Source: CAYTAP01 sp964435775
GTDB lineage: Bacteria; Planctomycetota; Phycisphaerae; Tepidisphaerales; Tepidisphaeraceae
DNA length: 64,000 nucleotides
Assembly: GCA_964435775.1 (NCBI GenBank)
Contig: CAYTAP010000002.1
Span: 1 to 64,000, forward strand
Direction of reading: 5' to 3'
Part shown: one piece after another, positions 50,960 through 60,287 of the stretch
Layout: each line of letters starts with the position of its first letter
Position numbering within the stretch: the first letter of the stretch is position 1
Translations under genes and position numbers: made by a program
The notes under the pieces: model-generated
What the model was told of the DNA's origin: nothing
The model's input: the letters and a program-made list of their open reading frames with translations, nothing else
Databases searched by the model: none

Positions 50960-52399
50960 TTACATGCGGGATGTTGCCTCGTCAGCGCCAGTGGCTTGCG
51001 GCGTCATCGGACTCACGAGCACCTGGCTCACACGCTTTTTCTGCACCGACACCACCTTGATCTGGTAATCGCCCAGCCGCACGATCTCTCCCGGTCTAGG
51101 CCAGTGGTTCAACTGCTGCACGACATATCCGCTCACGGTTGCAACGGCCTCATTCGATCCATCCGTGTCCGGGACATGCAGCCGCTCGCGCAGCTCGTGG
51201 AGCGGATACAACCCATTGACGCGGAAGTGATCCCCCTCCATCACAAACGCGGCCGGCGAGGCGATGTCGAACTCGTCCTCGATTTCCCCCACGATCTCTT
51301 CGAGCACATCCTCCATCGTCACCAGACCCAGCGTCGCGCCATATTCATCAACGACGATTCCCATGTGCCCGTGCCCGGCCTGGAACTGCCGCAACAGCTT
51401 GGGCACCGGCAACAGCTCCGGCACGAACAGCACTTCGCGCATGATCTCGCGCAGATCGATGTCGCCGGCGCCGATGACATGCACCTTCGATCCCGGCAAC
51501 CCATCGGCGATTGCGATCGTTTCGCCATGCGGGCCGCGATCGTCCGTGAAGCGCAGCTTCCCCGGCGCCAGCTTCAGGTGCGCGAACAGATCCTTCATGT
51601 GGATGATGCCGATGACGTGATCGATGTCCCCCTTGCACAGCGGCAGCCGCGTGTATGCCGCCTTCTGCACGATCCGCAGGACCTCGCCGATGGGCTGATC
51701 GAGCAGCAGGTAATCAACCGCCGTGCGCGGCGTCATGATCTGCCTGGCCTTCAAGTCGGTAAAGTCAAAGGCGCTCGTGAGGATCTCCTGGTGCCCCTTG
51801 GAGATCGTCCCATGCGCCACCGCCTGCGCGAGCAGGCCCTTGAGCTCATCCTCGGTGTGCGGCACCGCGCCCTGCGCGAGGGAGCCCACGCTCATGCCCA
51901 TGATCGTCAGCACGCCGTTGGTGGCCCAGTTGAGCAGCCAGATCAGAGGGAAAAACAGGTAAGTGAAGATGACCAGCGGGATGGCCGCCCATTCGAGGAT
52001 TCGGTCGCTGTGCCGGATGGACCAGTTCTTTGGAACCTGTTCGCCAAGGATGATGTGCAGCGACGTGCTGATGAGCATCGCGACGGCGAATGCGATCAGG
52101 TGGCGATGGCTTTCGGGAATTCCCAGGAGGCTGAACAACGGGTTGATGATGCCGGCGATCGCCGGCTCCGTGACGGCTCCCAGCGCCAGACTTGCGAGGG
52201 TGTTGCCCAACTGGCAACTCGACAGGAACAGGTCGAGGCGCCGCTTGATGTCCAATGCCACGCGGGCGGTGAACCTTTTATTCGCCTCCCCTTCCAGGCG
52301 GCTGAGCCGCGCGCTGACGGCCGCAAACTCCGCGGCGACAAAGCAGGCGTTAACGGCGACCAGGCCAAGCGTGGTCAGGATCTTCCAGAGGATGTCCAC
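50960..52399 (-). CDS. CorC/HlyC-family protein (CNNM, two CBS, transporter-associated domain)
   Basis: A 479-residue membrane protein. Four helices form the CNNM/DUF21 domain (VAVNACFVAAEFAAVSARL to about 200), followed by a CBS pair (RQIMTPRTAVDYLLLDQPI to VDEYGATLGLVTMEDVLEE, about 215-370) and a C-terminal CorC_HlyC domain (FRVNGLYPLHELRERL, GEIVRLGDYQIKVVSVQKKR). Family members are Mg2+/Co2+ efflux or hemolysin-like proteins. It is the last minus-strand gene before the FHA gene and is convergent with it. Confidence 0.93.
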   Translation of the reverse strand: MDILWKILTTLGLVAVNACFVAAEFAAVSARLSRLEGEANKRFTARVALDIKRRLDLFLSSCQLGNTLASLALGAVTEPAIAGIINPLFSLLGIPESHRHLIAFAVAMLISTSLHIILGEQVPKNWSIRHSDRILEWAAIPLVIFTYLFFPLIWLLNWATNGVLTIMGMSVGSLAQGAVPHTEDELKGLLAQAVAHGTISKGHQEILTSAFDFTDLKARQIMTPRTAVDYLLLDQPIGEVLRIVQKAAYTRLPLCKGDIDHVIGIIHMKDLFAHLKLAPGKLRFTDDRGPHGETIAIADGLPGSKVHVIGAGDIDLREIMREVLFVPELLPVPKLLRQFQAGHGHMGIVVDEYGATLGLVTMEDVLEEIVGEIEDEFDIASPAAFVMEGDHFRVNGLYPLHELRERLHVPDTDGSNEAVATVSGYVVQQLNHWPRPGEIVRLGDYQIKVVSVQKKRVSQVLVSPMTPQATGADEATSRM

Positions 52400-52462
52400 C
52401 CAGCCTTTGTACCCGCTGCATCCTTCGCCGACAACTGATGCGATGAATCGGCGTGAACACGC

Positions 52463-54337
52463 TTATTCCTGGTCGACGTTGGATAATGGACTTGCCGGCA
52501 ATGGATGCTCAGGCACGATTCCGCGCCCGCGCCTGCGTCCCAGCGAGAACGAAACGTGGATGAAGATCAGGCACGCCAGAACCTCCGCCCATGCCAGCGT
52601 CGGGACGATCTCGTGAAAGGTATGGAGCATGTCCATGTTGAACAGCCAGTTGGGGTGCAGGCGCATCTGCCGGCGGGCCGGACCCATCATGCACAAGCCC
52701 GTCTGCACCACCGTCAGCGCCGAGAAAAACCAGGTGAGCAGAGTCATCCCAAAGCCATATCCGATGCAGATCGCGCCGATGCCGGCGGCGAACACCGTGT
52801 AGCGCGGCGACATCTGCGGCATGACTGTGAAGAAAAGCACCCACGGAAGCACGAACGCCACCAGCAAATTCAGCCGACGTGCCCGCCATTGCCGCGCGAT
52901 AAAAAAGCCGTTGAACACCAGCAGGACCGCGAAGATCGCCCCCAGGAATTGCCGCGCCGTCAGGCTGATCGCCTCGCCCGGCCAGCTGAACAGCAGTGCC
53001 GCCGGAATCGTCATCGCATGATCCGTGATGGTCTTCCAGCCGAAAAATTGATGCATGAGCGTGGAGAGATTGCTCGTCAGTTCCGAAGCCACATAGTCGA
53101 ATCGCTCGGCGCCATACAGAAAGCCAACCTGCCACCACCCCGTGCTCCCGCCGAAAAACGGCACGCACGCCAGCAGGCAACCAGCCAATGCCAGCGGCAG
53201 CAGATATCGCTTGATCGACCACGGTGTGAACCAGATTGCCGCGATCAATCCGATCGCCGCCAGATCGACCAGCGCGACGGTTGAGCCGGACAGCGTATGA
53301 CCCGCCGGCCGGATGACCATGAATGCCGCGGCGGCGGCGGGAATCAAAAACCATGCCCAATGCAGACGCTTCTTCAGGTTGCCCCGCAGTCCCACAATCG
53401 CCAGAAACGCCATGGTTCCCATCACCCACCAAACCGCCGGCCAATGGACAAACCGCGCATCGGCCTGGATGTCCGGCCGAATCGACAGCATCCACGGACT
53501 CACCACGAGCATGAAGCCAAGCGCGAATCCACAAACCCACCGCAGCAGCCGAAGCCATTCCCCCGAAAACGTCGGCCAGAGCAGGAAGATCGCCACGACG
53601 CTCAGGAGCTGCCCCTGCATCATCACGCCGACCGCCAGCACGATTCCCGCGATGAACCACCGATCCCACAGGCACAGCAGAACGGTCCAGAGATAAAACG
53701 GCAGCACCCACACATTGGGGCTTGGCCAGCCATGCCCGATGATGTTCACACCGGGATCAAACCAAAGCAGGGCGAAGGCGGCCACGCCATGAATGATGCC
53801 TGTCCATGGTCCCGGTGGGGGGGTATCGAGGGCTTCATGGTCCGCCAGCGCGCAGGAGCGCCGCCAATGCCATACAATCCCCATCGCCGCAATCCCCGCC
53901 AGCCACACGAGCAGCGTGTAATACCGCATGAGCGGCGCGTGAAAGGCGTATGTTTCATTCCAGTCCAGCCCCGGATGCGCATGATGCATCCACGCCGCCC
54001 ACGCCTCAAACGTCAACAGCCGCAGCGGGGGATAATCCAACTTCTTGTTTCGTGGCGGATCGTCGCGCAACTGGTTTTCGTGAACGTTGAGATACCCCTT
54101 CTCAATCGCCAGCTCGCCAAAGGTGAAGTTGCGATGAATATCCCCGCGAAAGCGCGCAACTTGCGTGAAATCCCAAGCCCAATGTCGATAAGAAATCCCC
54201 GCCCAGGTGAGCAACCCCATGGCGATGGTCAACAAAGCGATCGCCCAACCATACCGCGCCCACCCCTGGCGCGCATCCCCCGCGGGACCACCGTCCGGCA
54301 CCTCAATAAAAACGTTGTCGCCAGTCTGATGTCCCAC
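52463..54337 (-). CDS. Polytopic membrane protein, possible GT-C glycosyltransferase
   Basis: A 624-residue protein with a short soluble start and about twelve hydrophobic helices. The first periplasmic loop is long and charged (RGDIHRNFTFGELAIEKGYLN, DDPPRNKKLDYPPLRLLTFE), as in GT-C polyprenol-sugar transferases, where an early acidic pair is catalytic. The helix order is compatible with a DUF2029/GT87-like or ArnT-like enzyme, but no signature motif is decisive. It could glycosylate a lipid carrier or protein. The GTG at 54337 is the apparent start, with no strong ribosome site. It lies 63 bases upstream of the CorC gene. Confidence 0.55.
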   Translation of the reverse strand: MGHQTGDNVFIEVPDGGPAGDARQGWARYGWAIALLTIAMGLLTWAGISYRHWAWDFTQVARFRGDIHRNFTFGELAIEKGYLNVHENQLRDDPPRNKKLDYPPLRLLTFEAWAAWMHHAHPGLDWNETYAFHAPLMRYYTLLVWLAGIAAMGIVWHWRRSCALADHEALDTPPPGPWTGIIHGVAAFALLWFDPGVNIIGHGWPSPNVWVLPFYLWTVLLCLWDRWFIAGIVLAVGVMMQGQLLSVVAIFLLWPTFSGEWLRLLRWVCGFALGFMLVVSPWMLSIRPDIQADARFVHWPAVWWVMGTMAFLAIVGLRGNLKKRLHWAWFLIPAAAAAFMVIRPAGHTLSGSTVALVDLAAIGLIAAIWFTPWSIKRYLLPLALAGCLLACVPFFGGSTGWWQVGFLYGAERFDYVASELTSNLSTLMHQFFGWKTITDHAMTIPAALLFSWPGEAISLTARQFLGAIFAVLLVFNGFFIARQWRARRLNLLVAFVLPWVLFFTVMPQMSPRYTVFAAGIGAICIGYGFGMTLLTWFFSALTVVQTGLCMMGPARRQMRLHPNWLFNMDMLHTFHEIVPTLAWAEVLACLIFIHVSFSLGRRRGRGIVPEHPLPASPLSNVDQE

Positions 54338-54471
54338 TTGTGCGATTCAGTAAACAGGCAGGGCCATCCCGCGTCAATGCGTGGTGAATCATCTCCGCGC
54401 TCTTTGTGTCCCCGCGTTGAAATTTCTTTCCGCTGACGCTTCTCCCAGGGTCATTCAATTCTGAATGGAAT

Positions 54472-54552
54472 CGAACCACGGATGAACACGGATAAACACG
54501 GATGGGGAAAAATTGTATTCATCTGAATTGATCTGCGTTTATCTGTGGTTCG
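54472..54552. repeat. Large inverted repeat (CACGGATGAA type)
   Basis: The 33-base arms (54472-54504 and 54520-54552) start CGAACCACGGATGAACACGG and end with its complement; a CATTCA/TGAATG mini-stem lies just to the left at 54452-54468. Inside an arm the unit repeats about every ten bases. It lies in the 411-base spacer between the polytopic membrane gene and mreB. Confidence 0.85.
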
Positions 54553-54614
54553 TTCTCCGGTGATGGAGCGCGGCAGCGGGGAATTGAATAACCCTGACGC
54601 TTCTCCATCGTCAT

Positions 54615-54643
54615 TTGCACAACCGTTACAGTCCCTGTATTTT
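54615..54643 (+). promoter_or_regulatory. Candidate sigma70-type promoter for the mreB operon
   Basis: TTGCAC (54615-54620) and TATTTT (54638-54643) are separated by exactly 17 bases, about 105 bases upstream of the mreB GTG. The boxes are imperfect, and this is the only such pairing noticed in the spacer. Transcription start data are needed to confirm it. Confidence 0.35.
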
Positions 54644-54748
54644 ACCGGCGGAATCGGTCTGGCGAATGGAGTCGTCGCCGAGGGTGGTCATATCGTCGTC
54701 CGGATGACGGGTGCATCAACGGCGCGTGGACCTGTGAAGGAGTAGCCG

Positions 54749-55804
54749 GTGATCTTCGATTCGCTCTTGGGCATGTTCAGCATCGACATGGGAATCGACC
54801 TGGGCACATGCAACACGCTTGTGTGCGTCAAGGGGGAGGGGATCGTACTCAACGAGCCCAGCGTTGTCGCCGTCAAGAAGGGGACCAATCGCGTTCTTCA
54901 AAATGGGCAGGCGGTGGGGCTGGTCGCCAAGGAAATGCTGGGGAAAACGCCCGGTTCGATCACGGCCATCCGCCCGCTCAAGGATGGGGTCATCAGCGAT
55001 TTTGAAGTGACCGAGGCGATGTTGTCCTACTTCATCCGCCGGGTGCATGGGCGCAAGTTTCTCGTGGGTCCGCGGGTCGTCATCGCCATTCCGTCGGGGA
55101 TCACGGCCGTCGAAAAGCGGGCGGTGCTCGATTCGGCCGAACGCGCCGGGGCGCGACGGGTGTATCTCGTCGAAGAGCCGATGGCGGCTGCGATTGGGGC
55201 GGGGTTGCCCGTCACCGAGCCGACGGCGAGCATGATCGTCGATATCGGCGGCGGGACGACCGAGGTGGCGATCATCTCCCTGGCCGATATTTCCGTGTGC
55301 GAATCGGTCCGCGTCGCCGGCGATGATTTTGACGAGGCGATCGTCAATCACATGAAAAAGACGTACAACCTGGCGATCGGCGAGCAGATGGCCGAGCGGA
55401 TCAAGATTGAGATCGGGTCGGCCGCCCCGCAGGGGGATGATGAGCCGGGGATGGACGTTCGCGGGCGTGACATGATCTCCGGCCTGCCGCGCAAGACGCC
55501 GATCACCAGCGAGGAAATCCGCGAGGCGCTTCAGGAACCCGTCACCGCGATCATCGAAGCCGTCACCCGCACGCTCGAACTGGCCGAGCCGGAACTGGCG
55601 GCCGATCTCGTGGACAACGGCATCACGATGGCCGGCGGATCGAGCCTCCTTCGCGGGCTGACCACGGTCATCAGCAATGCGACGGGTTTGGATGTGCGCC
55701 TCGCCGAAGACCCGCTCACCTGCGTCGCTCGTGGAACGAGCGTCTATCTGGAGAACCTCGAGCTCTGGAAAGACACGATGGAATCGGATGCGGACGGACA
55801 CTGA
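54749..55804 (+). CDS. mreB: Rod-shape-determining actin homologue MreB
   Basis: A 351-residue protein with the ATP-binding actin-fold motifs: MGIDLGTCNTLV (residues 12-23), VDIGGGTTEVAIISL (about 166-180), and GIVLNEPSVVAV, MTGSSLL-type AGGSSLLRGL. MreB filaments align cell-wall elongation along the membrane together with MreC, MreD, RodA and PBP2, all encoded downstream. The GTG start is preceded by AAGGAG at a spacing of six. Its presence argues for a rod-like or otherwise elongating cell. Confidence 0.97.
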   Translation: MIFDSLLGMFSIDMGIDLGTCNTLVCVKGEGIVLNEPSVVAVKKGTNRVLQNGQAVGLVAKEMLGKTPGSITAIRPLKDGVISDFEVTEAMLSYFIRRVHGRKFLVGPRVVIAIPSGITAVEKRAVLDSAERAGARRVYLVEEPMAAAIGAGLPVTEPTASMIVDIGGGTTEVAIISLADISVCESVRVAGDDFDEAIVNHMKKTYNLAIGEQMAERIKIEIGSAAPQGDDEPGMDVRGRDMISGLPRKTPITSEEIREALQEPVTAIIEAVTRTLELAEPELAADLVDNGITMAGGSSLLRGLTTVISNATGLDVRLAEDPLTCVARGTSVYLENLELWKDTMESDADGH

Positions 55805-55805
55805 G

Positions 55806-55906
55806 AGAATTTTCGATTTTTGATTGCGGCGCGAATTGGGAGGATGCCGGCACGAATGAGTTGGATCCGATCAATCGAAAATCAAAAATTCAAACTCGAA
55901 AATCCC
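55806..55906. repeat. A+T-rich heptamer inverted pair between mreB and mreC
   Basis: The left block (55806-55826, ATTTTCG/ATTTTTG units) is complementary to the right block (55871-55906, AATCGAA/AATCAAA units). It fills most of the mreB-mreC spacer. Confidence 0.8.
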
Positions 55907-55913
55907 CACAGCC

Positions 55914-56837
55914 TTGCTTCGTTTCAATTATATCTTCGCGGTCCTGCTGCTCCTGGCGGCGGCGGGGGCATTCGCCGTCCCGGCGACGGTGTTGCAAACG
56001 CCACGCGCGGTGGTGGGGGGGCTGTTTTATCCCATTGCCCGCCCGGCGGGCGCGATCGCCGCTTGGATGCACCGACGAACCGTGGGCGATCGCGTGCCCG
56101 ACGACGCGACGATCGGAACGAACGAGGCGCCGCGCGGGATCGCCGCAGTCCGCACTGAAAATGAAGCGCTGCGCGTCGCCGTCGCCAACCTCAGCAAGCA
56201 GCTCGAAGCGCTCAAGCAGCTCAACGCCGACCGCCAGCTCATCGGCCCGGTCCTACCGCTTTGCACGCCGGTTCGCGTGACCGGCGGCGACTCGGGCACG
56301 CGGCAATCCCTGCTGGTGGAGACCTACGGCGCTGGTGAGATTGAAGTCGGCCAGCCCGTTGTCTATTCCGGCGGGATCGCCGGCCGGATCGACCGTGTCT
56401 CCCCCGGCATCGCTCAAATCCGCTTAATCACCGACCGCGGCTTCCGCATCAGCGGGCGCTTCGGACGGTTCGTCAAGGATGACAAGGGAGTTGTCACCTT
56501 CACCCTCATCCCCACCACCCAGCCGCCGCTGCTTGAGGGGATGGGACAGGGGGCGATGCGAATCCGCAACGTCGATCTGAAGGAAATCACCGCCGCCCAC
56601 CTCGCGCCCGGCGATTGGGTCGTCCTGGACGATCCCGAATGGCCAGGCGTGCTTCAGGGGTACAAGCTCGGACAAATCCGCGAGGTGTCGGCGCGGCGGG
56701 ACAATCCGCTCTTTGCGCAAATTGAAGTGCAGCCGGCCGCCAATCTCATGCAATTGCGCGAGGTGATGGTGCTTAATAAGGAAAGCCGGAGCAACGGGCG
56801 GGCGACCGGCAATTTGGATCAGCTCGAGGCACAATGA
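55914..56837 (+). CDS. mreC: Rod-shape-determining protein MreC
   Basis: A 307-residue bitopic protein: one N-terminal helix (YIFAVLLLLAAAGAFAVP), a helical segment (VRTENEALRVAVANLSKQLE, residues about 78-100) and a two-beta-barrel domain (PVRVTGGDSGTRQSLLVE, GQPVVYSGGIAGRI, GDWVVLDDPEWPGVLQG). MreC scaffolds PBP2 in the periplasm. TTG at 55914 seems to be the start; no ATG occurs in frame before the helix, and the region between it and mreB is repeat sequence. Confidence 0.95.
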   Translation: MLRFNYIFAVLLLLAAAGAFAVPATVLQTPRAVVGGLFYPIARPAGAIAAWMHRRTVGDRVPDDATIGTNEAPRGIAAVRTENEALRVAVANLSKQLEALKQLNADRQLIGPVLPLCTPVRVTGGDSGTRQSLLVETYGAGEIEVGQPVVYSGGIAGRIDRVSPGIAQIRLITDRGFRISGRFGRFVKDDKGVVTFTLIPTTQPPLLEGMGQGAMRIRNVDLKEITAAHLAPGDWVVLDDPEWPGVLQGYKLGQIREVSARRDNPLFAQIEVQPAANLMQLREVMVLNKESRSNGRATGNLDQLEAQ

Positions 56838-56878
56838 CTGTTTTGGCAGTGCTTGCCAAATAAAGAGGGTTCAGACAT

Positions 56879-56953
56879 TGTAGGGTCCGCCCTGCGGACC
56901 ATTTTTTGGTCTGATGCGCATCGGTCGCAATGGTCCGCGGGGCGGACCCTACA
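56879..56953. repeat. GTAGGGTCCG palindromic element, copy 4
   Basis: TGTAGGGTCCGCCCTGCGGACC and GGTCCGCGGGGCGGACCCTA form the arms, with inner ATTTTTTGG/CGATGCG sequence. It lies between mreC and mreD. Confidence 0.85.
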
Positions 56954-56955
56954 TG

Positions 56956-56976
56956 CCGAATTCCGAACCCCGAACC
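56956..56976. repeat. CCGAACC heptamers, three units
   Basis: Three contiguous units (CCGAATT, CCGAACC twice) end 13 bases before the mreD ATG, immediately after the palindromic element. Confidence 0.6.
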
Positions 56977-56989
56977 CTGCCAGCGCCTC

Positions 56990-57481
56990 ATGAAGTGGCT
57001 TCCTTTTTTCATCTTCGCCTATGTGATGATCGGCCTGCAGGTCGGCGCGGGGGCATACCTTCGCTTCGACGGCGTCGCTCCCAACCTTGTCCTCATCGCG
57101 GCCGTCTACATCGCCCTCAACGCCCCGCGTCAACCGGCCTTGCTTGGCTGTTTCATCCTTGGCTTGATTCAGGATGTGCTGACCCTTCAGCCGCTGGGTG
57201 TTTATGCGCTTGGGTATTCGCTCATGGCGTTGTTCGTGCTGGGGATCAAGGATGTGGTCAGCCGCGACCATCCCGCCAGTCACTTTGTCGTCACGTTCAT
57301 CGGAGGCTTGATCAGCGGCCTGGTCCTGCTCATCAGCGGATGGATTCGACACGATGCCCCCGGCGTCGGCCAGGTGTTGTTGATTTCGCTCTACAGCGCC
57401 ATTCTCGCGCCGCTGATTCTTCTGCTGCTCAAACGTGTTCGTGGCGTCTTCAGCTTCACCGCGCCGCGGCGCAGGCTGTAA
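56990..57481 (+). CDS. mreD: Rod-shape-determining protein MreD
   Basis: A 163-residue protein with five to six helices (WLPFFIFAYVMIGLQVGAG, NLVLIAAVYIALNA, ALLGCFILGLIQDVL, VLLISLYSAILAPLILLLLK). MreD is a small membrane partner of MreC and of the RodA-PBP2 synthase. The start ATG at 56990 begins directly with the first helix; the longer frame to 56930 is encoded by the palindromic element. Confidence 0.92.
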   Translation: MKWLPFFIFAYVMIGLQVGAGAYLRFDGVAPNLVLIAAVYIALNAPRQPALLGCFILGLIQDVLTLQPLGVYALGYSLMALFVLGIKDVVSRDHPASHFVVTFIGGLISGLVLLISGWIRHDAPGVGQVLLISLYSAILAPLILLLLKRVRGVFSFTAPRRRL

Positions 57482-57551
57482 AATCAGCTGTGCTTGCCGC
57501 TGATTCGCAGGGCAACCGCGTTCCAATGTTCCTGGCGTGACTTGCCCTTTA

Positions 57552-57653
57552 CCCCCTCTCCCGGTACGCCGGGGGAGGGTTGGGGAGGGGGTCTTCCCTC
57601 GAACGTGGGCGGACCCCCTCCCCTACCCTCCCCCGCGAGTACGCGGGAGAGGG
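57552..57653. repeat. CCCTCTCCC inverted repeat pair between mreD and PBP2
   Basis: 57552-57592 (CCCTCTCCCGGTACGCCGGG, then GGGAGGGTTGGGG) and 57612-57653 (its reverse-complement-like copy, CCTACCCTCCCCCGCGAGTA) face each other. Each half is also a hairpin. The sense is reminiscent of the CCCTCTCCC repeats seen in many high-G+C genomes. Confidence 0.75.
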
Positions 57654-57787
57654 AGAAACGCGAGCAAGCGGTTGCCCGCCGCCGATTCGCCGCTTGGGAT
57701 CATGACGGTGGACAGCAGCCGTCCAATCAACGACAACTATCCCTCGGACACGGCATTCCCGGTCTTCGCGCGAACGGATTCGCCCGC

Positions 57788-60130
57788 ATGTTTCAACGAC
57801 GCCTCAAGATTTTCCTCGGGCTGTTGACGATCATCATCGCACTGCTGCTCCTGCGCGCCGCGCAGTTCCAGATCGCGTCGGCCGGCTATTGGCGCGATCG
57901 CGCCAGCTATTCCATGAAGCGTCTGCGCCTGAGTCCCACGACCCGCGGGCGCATCCTGGACGCCAAGGGGCGCGAAATGGCCGCCGACGAGGCGTGCATC
58001 GACCTGTGCGTTGATTACCGCGCGATCACGCCCGAGCCCGACGAAGGCTGGGTGCGGGACATCGCCCAGGCGCGGCTGCGCCGTCGCCTGGGGAGCAATT
58101 ACTTTCGCACGCCGCGCCCCGAGCGCTTGAAGCTGCTTGATGAAGGTGTTGTCGATGTGAAGGAGGATATTGAGTCGATGTGGGTCAAGATCGCCCTGGC
58201 CGCTCATTTGAGCGCCGAGGAGGTCACGGGCATTCGCCAGTCGATCATACAACGGGTCGAAGCGCGCCAGCGCGCCGTCAGCCGCTACAATTATCGCCGC
58301 GCCCTGGAGCGTTATGAGCGGCACGCGGCGCTTCCCTGGTATCGCCGAATCCTCTTCGGCGCCGGCGCCGACACCGCGCCGACCCTTGAGGGTTTTGATT
58401 CGCCCGTCGCCGAAAAAATCGAGCCCCACGTCATCATCCGCGCCTTTTCCGACGTCAACAACGACATCGGAAAGAACATCGACCGATACCCCGGCCTGGT
58501 TCTTCGTGCGAGCAAACACCGCGTCTATCCGTATGCCTCGGTCGGCGCGCACATCCTCGGGCGACTGACCAGCGTCAACCGCGAGGACCTCGACAACGAT
58601 CCCAACGCCGGCAATGACCTGCGGCAATATCTCCCCAATGACCAGATCGGGCGCACCGGCATCGAGGCGCTGTGCGAGGAAACCCTGCGCGGATCGCGCG
58701 GCAGCACGGAGTTCATGGTCGGTTCGGAGGATCCCATCGGACGCACCGCCGCCGTGCCAGGACGGGATGTGCGGCTGACCATCGACGCGGAACTGGAAAC
58801 CGCCATCCAGCAGGCCTTCATCAAGCGCCGTGAATATCATCTTTACAACGAACCGCCGCAGTTTCGTGAAAAGCAGCACGGCGCCTGCATCATCATCGAT
58901 CTTCGGACCAACAACGTGCTGGCGATGGTCTCCTATCCCTCCTTCGACGCCAACACGATCGATGACAATTACGTCAAGCTCCTCGAAGACGATCTGAACC
59001 ATCCGCTCATGAACCGCGCCACCCGCGCCCAATATGCTCCCGGCTCCACCGCCAAAACACTGGTCGCGTCCGGAGGCATCACCGATGGCGTGATCTCCGC
59101 CGCCGACACCATCGAATGCACGGGATTCCTCGTCATCAACGGGCACACCTACCACTCTTTCGGAAAATGCTGGACCGCCCGCGAGTTTGGCGGCATGGGG
59201 ATCAACGTCGCCCATCACCAGATTCCCAGCGCCGATCCGCATCCCACCGGTTTCCTCGTCGCTTCCGACGCCATTCAACGCAGTTGCAATGTCTTCTTCG
59301 AAACCCTCGCCCATCGGATGGGCATCGTCGAATTGAACAAGTGGTTTTCCGCCTTCGGACTGGGGAGGCCCACGGGCATCGGCATCGGCGAATCATCCGG
59401 TCGAATCCCCGACCCCGCGCACCCCGGCCCGCCGGCCGCCACCTGGTTCAGCGGCATCGGCCAGGGTGATGTCGCCGCCACTCCCCTGCAAATGGCCAAC
59501 GCCGTCGCCACCATCGCCCGCGGCGGCGTCTGGATGCGCCCGCATCTCGTCGCCGACCGTGATGTCGCCGAGGCCACGACCCGCCCGCGAGAGACACTTC
59601 CCGATCGCGTCGATCTGCGTTTGTCTCCCGCCGCCGTCGACGCCGTGCATGATGGGATGCGCCGGGTCGTCAATACCCGCGGCGGGACCGGATCGCGCCT
59701 GCACCGAAAGGACATGATCGTCGCCGGCAAAACCGGCTCGGCACAAACCGGCAAGCTCGCCGTCCCCCAGCGGGATGCCGAGGGGAAGATCATCAAGATC
59801 AACGGCCGCACCCAGTACAAATACCTCGACGTCGGCACACCCGGCACCGAATCCTGGTACGTCGGCGGGGGACCGAAAAAGGACATCCTCGCCCACGGCT
59901 GGGTCATCGGCTACGCCCCGGCGGACAATCCGCAGATCGCCTTCTGCGCGATGGTCGAATACGGCCTGAGCGGCGGGTTGACGGCGGCGGATGTCGCCAA
60001 CGATGCCCTCGACGCCTGCATCCAGCAGGGCTATCTCAAGCCCAATCCCCCCGAAATCCGCGCCGCCGCCCTGGCCAAAGCCGCCGCCCGCCACCCCGAT
60101 GATGTGCAGCTTCCGGTGGATCGCCCATGA
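57788..60130 (+). CDS. mrdA: Penicillin-binding protein 2 (elongation-specific transpeptidase)
   Basis: A 780-residue class B PBP, longer than the E. coli protein of about 633. One N-terminal helix (FLGLLTIIIALLLLRAAQF) precedes the dimerisation domain (RGRILDAKGREMAADEAC, residues about 57-75), an insert (about 85-200), and the transpeptidase domain. Catalytic motifs are intact: S-T-A-K in PGSTAK (S at about 419), SCN (S499) and KTG (K at about 650). It cross-links peptidoglycan under RodA and MreC. The ATG at 57788 is chosen because the membrane helix follows directly; the frame extends to 57494 through repeat sequence. Confidence 0.94.
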   Translation: MFQRRLKIFLGLLTIIIALLLLRAAQFQIASAGYWRDRASYSMKRLRLSPTTRGRILDAKGREMAADEACIDLCVDYRAITPEPDEGWVRDIAQARLRRRLGSNYFRTPRPERLKLLDEGVVDVKEDIESMWVKIALAAHLSAEEVTGIRQSIIQRVEARQRAVSRYNYRRALERYERHAALPWYRRILFGAGADTAPTLEGFDSPVAEKIEPHVIIRAFSDVNNDIGKNIDRYPGLVLRASKHRVYPYASVGAHILGRLTSVNREDLDNDPNAGNDLRQYLPNDQIGRTGIEALCEETLRGSRGSTEFMVGSEDPIGRTAAVPGRDVRLTIDAELETAIQQAFIKRREYHLYNEPPQFREKQHGACIIIDLRTNNVLAMVSYPSFDANTIDDNYVKLLEDDLNHPLMNRATRAQYAPGSTAKTLVASGGITDGVISAADTIECTGFLVINGHTYHSFGKCWTAREFGGMGINVAHHQIPSADPHPTGFLVASDAIQRSCNVFFETLAHRMGIVELNKWFSAFGLGRPTGIGIGESSGRIPDPAHPGPPAATWFSGIGQGDVAATPLQMANAVATIARGGVWMRPHLVADRDVAEATTRPRETLPDRVDLRLSPAAVDAVHDGMRRVVNTRGGTGSRLHRKDMIVAGKTGSAQTGKLAVPQRDAEGKIIKINGRTQYKYLDVGTPGTESWYVGGGPKKDILAHGWVIGYAPADNPQIAFCAMVEYGLSGGLTAADVANDALDACIQQGYLKPNPPEIRAAALAKAAARHPDDVQLPVDRP

Positions 60131-60161
60131 TGCTTTGGCGTTCCGGCGCAACGCATTTAAC

Positions 60162-60236
60162 GTAGCACGGGCATCTTGCCCGTGATTTCGTGGACGTGGC
60201 ACGGGCGTCCCGCCCGTGTTCCTGTACTCAGGAATC
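60162..60236. repeat. CACGGGCG hairpins, two tandem copies with extra stem
   Basis: 60162-60185 and 60196-60222 each form a palindrome around CACGGGC-GCCCGTG; the second is followed by GTTCCTGTACTCAGGAATC, matching the order at 14624-14665. It fills the PBP2-DUF3592 spacer. Confidence 0.8.
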
Positions 60237-60287
60237 AGTTCTATCTCTTCGTTGTCCCTGTTGACCCACCCCCGCCAAGAATCGAGT

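Noticed and set aside
57494..57787. N-terminal extension of PBP2 to 57494
   Set aside because: The extra 98 residues are translated from the CCCTCTCCC repeats and precede the true membrane helix.
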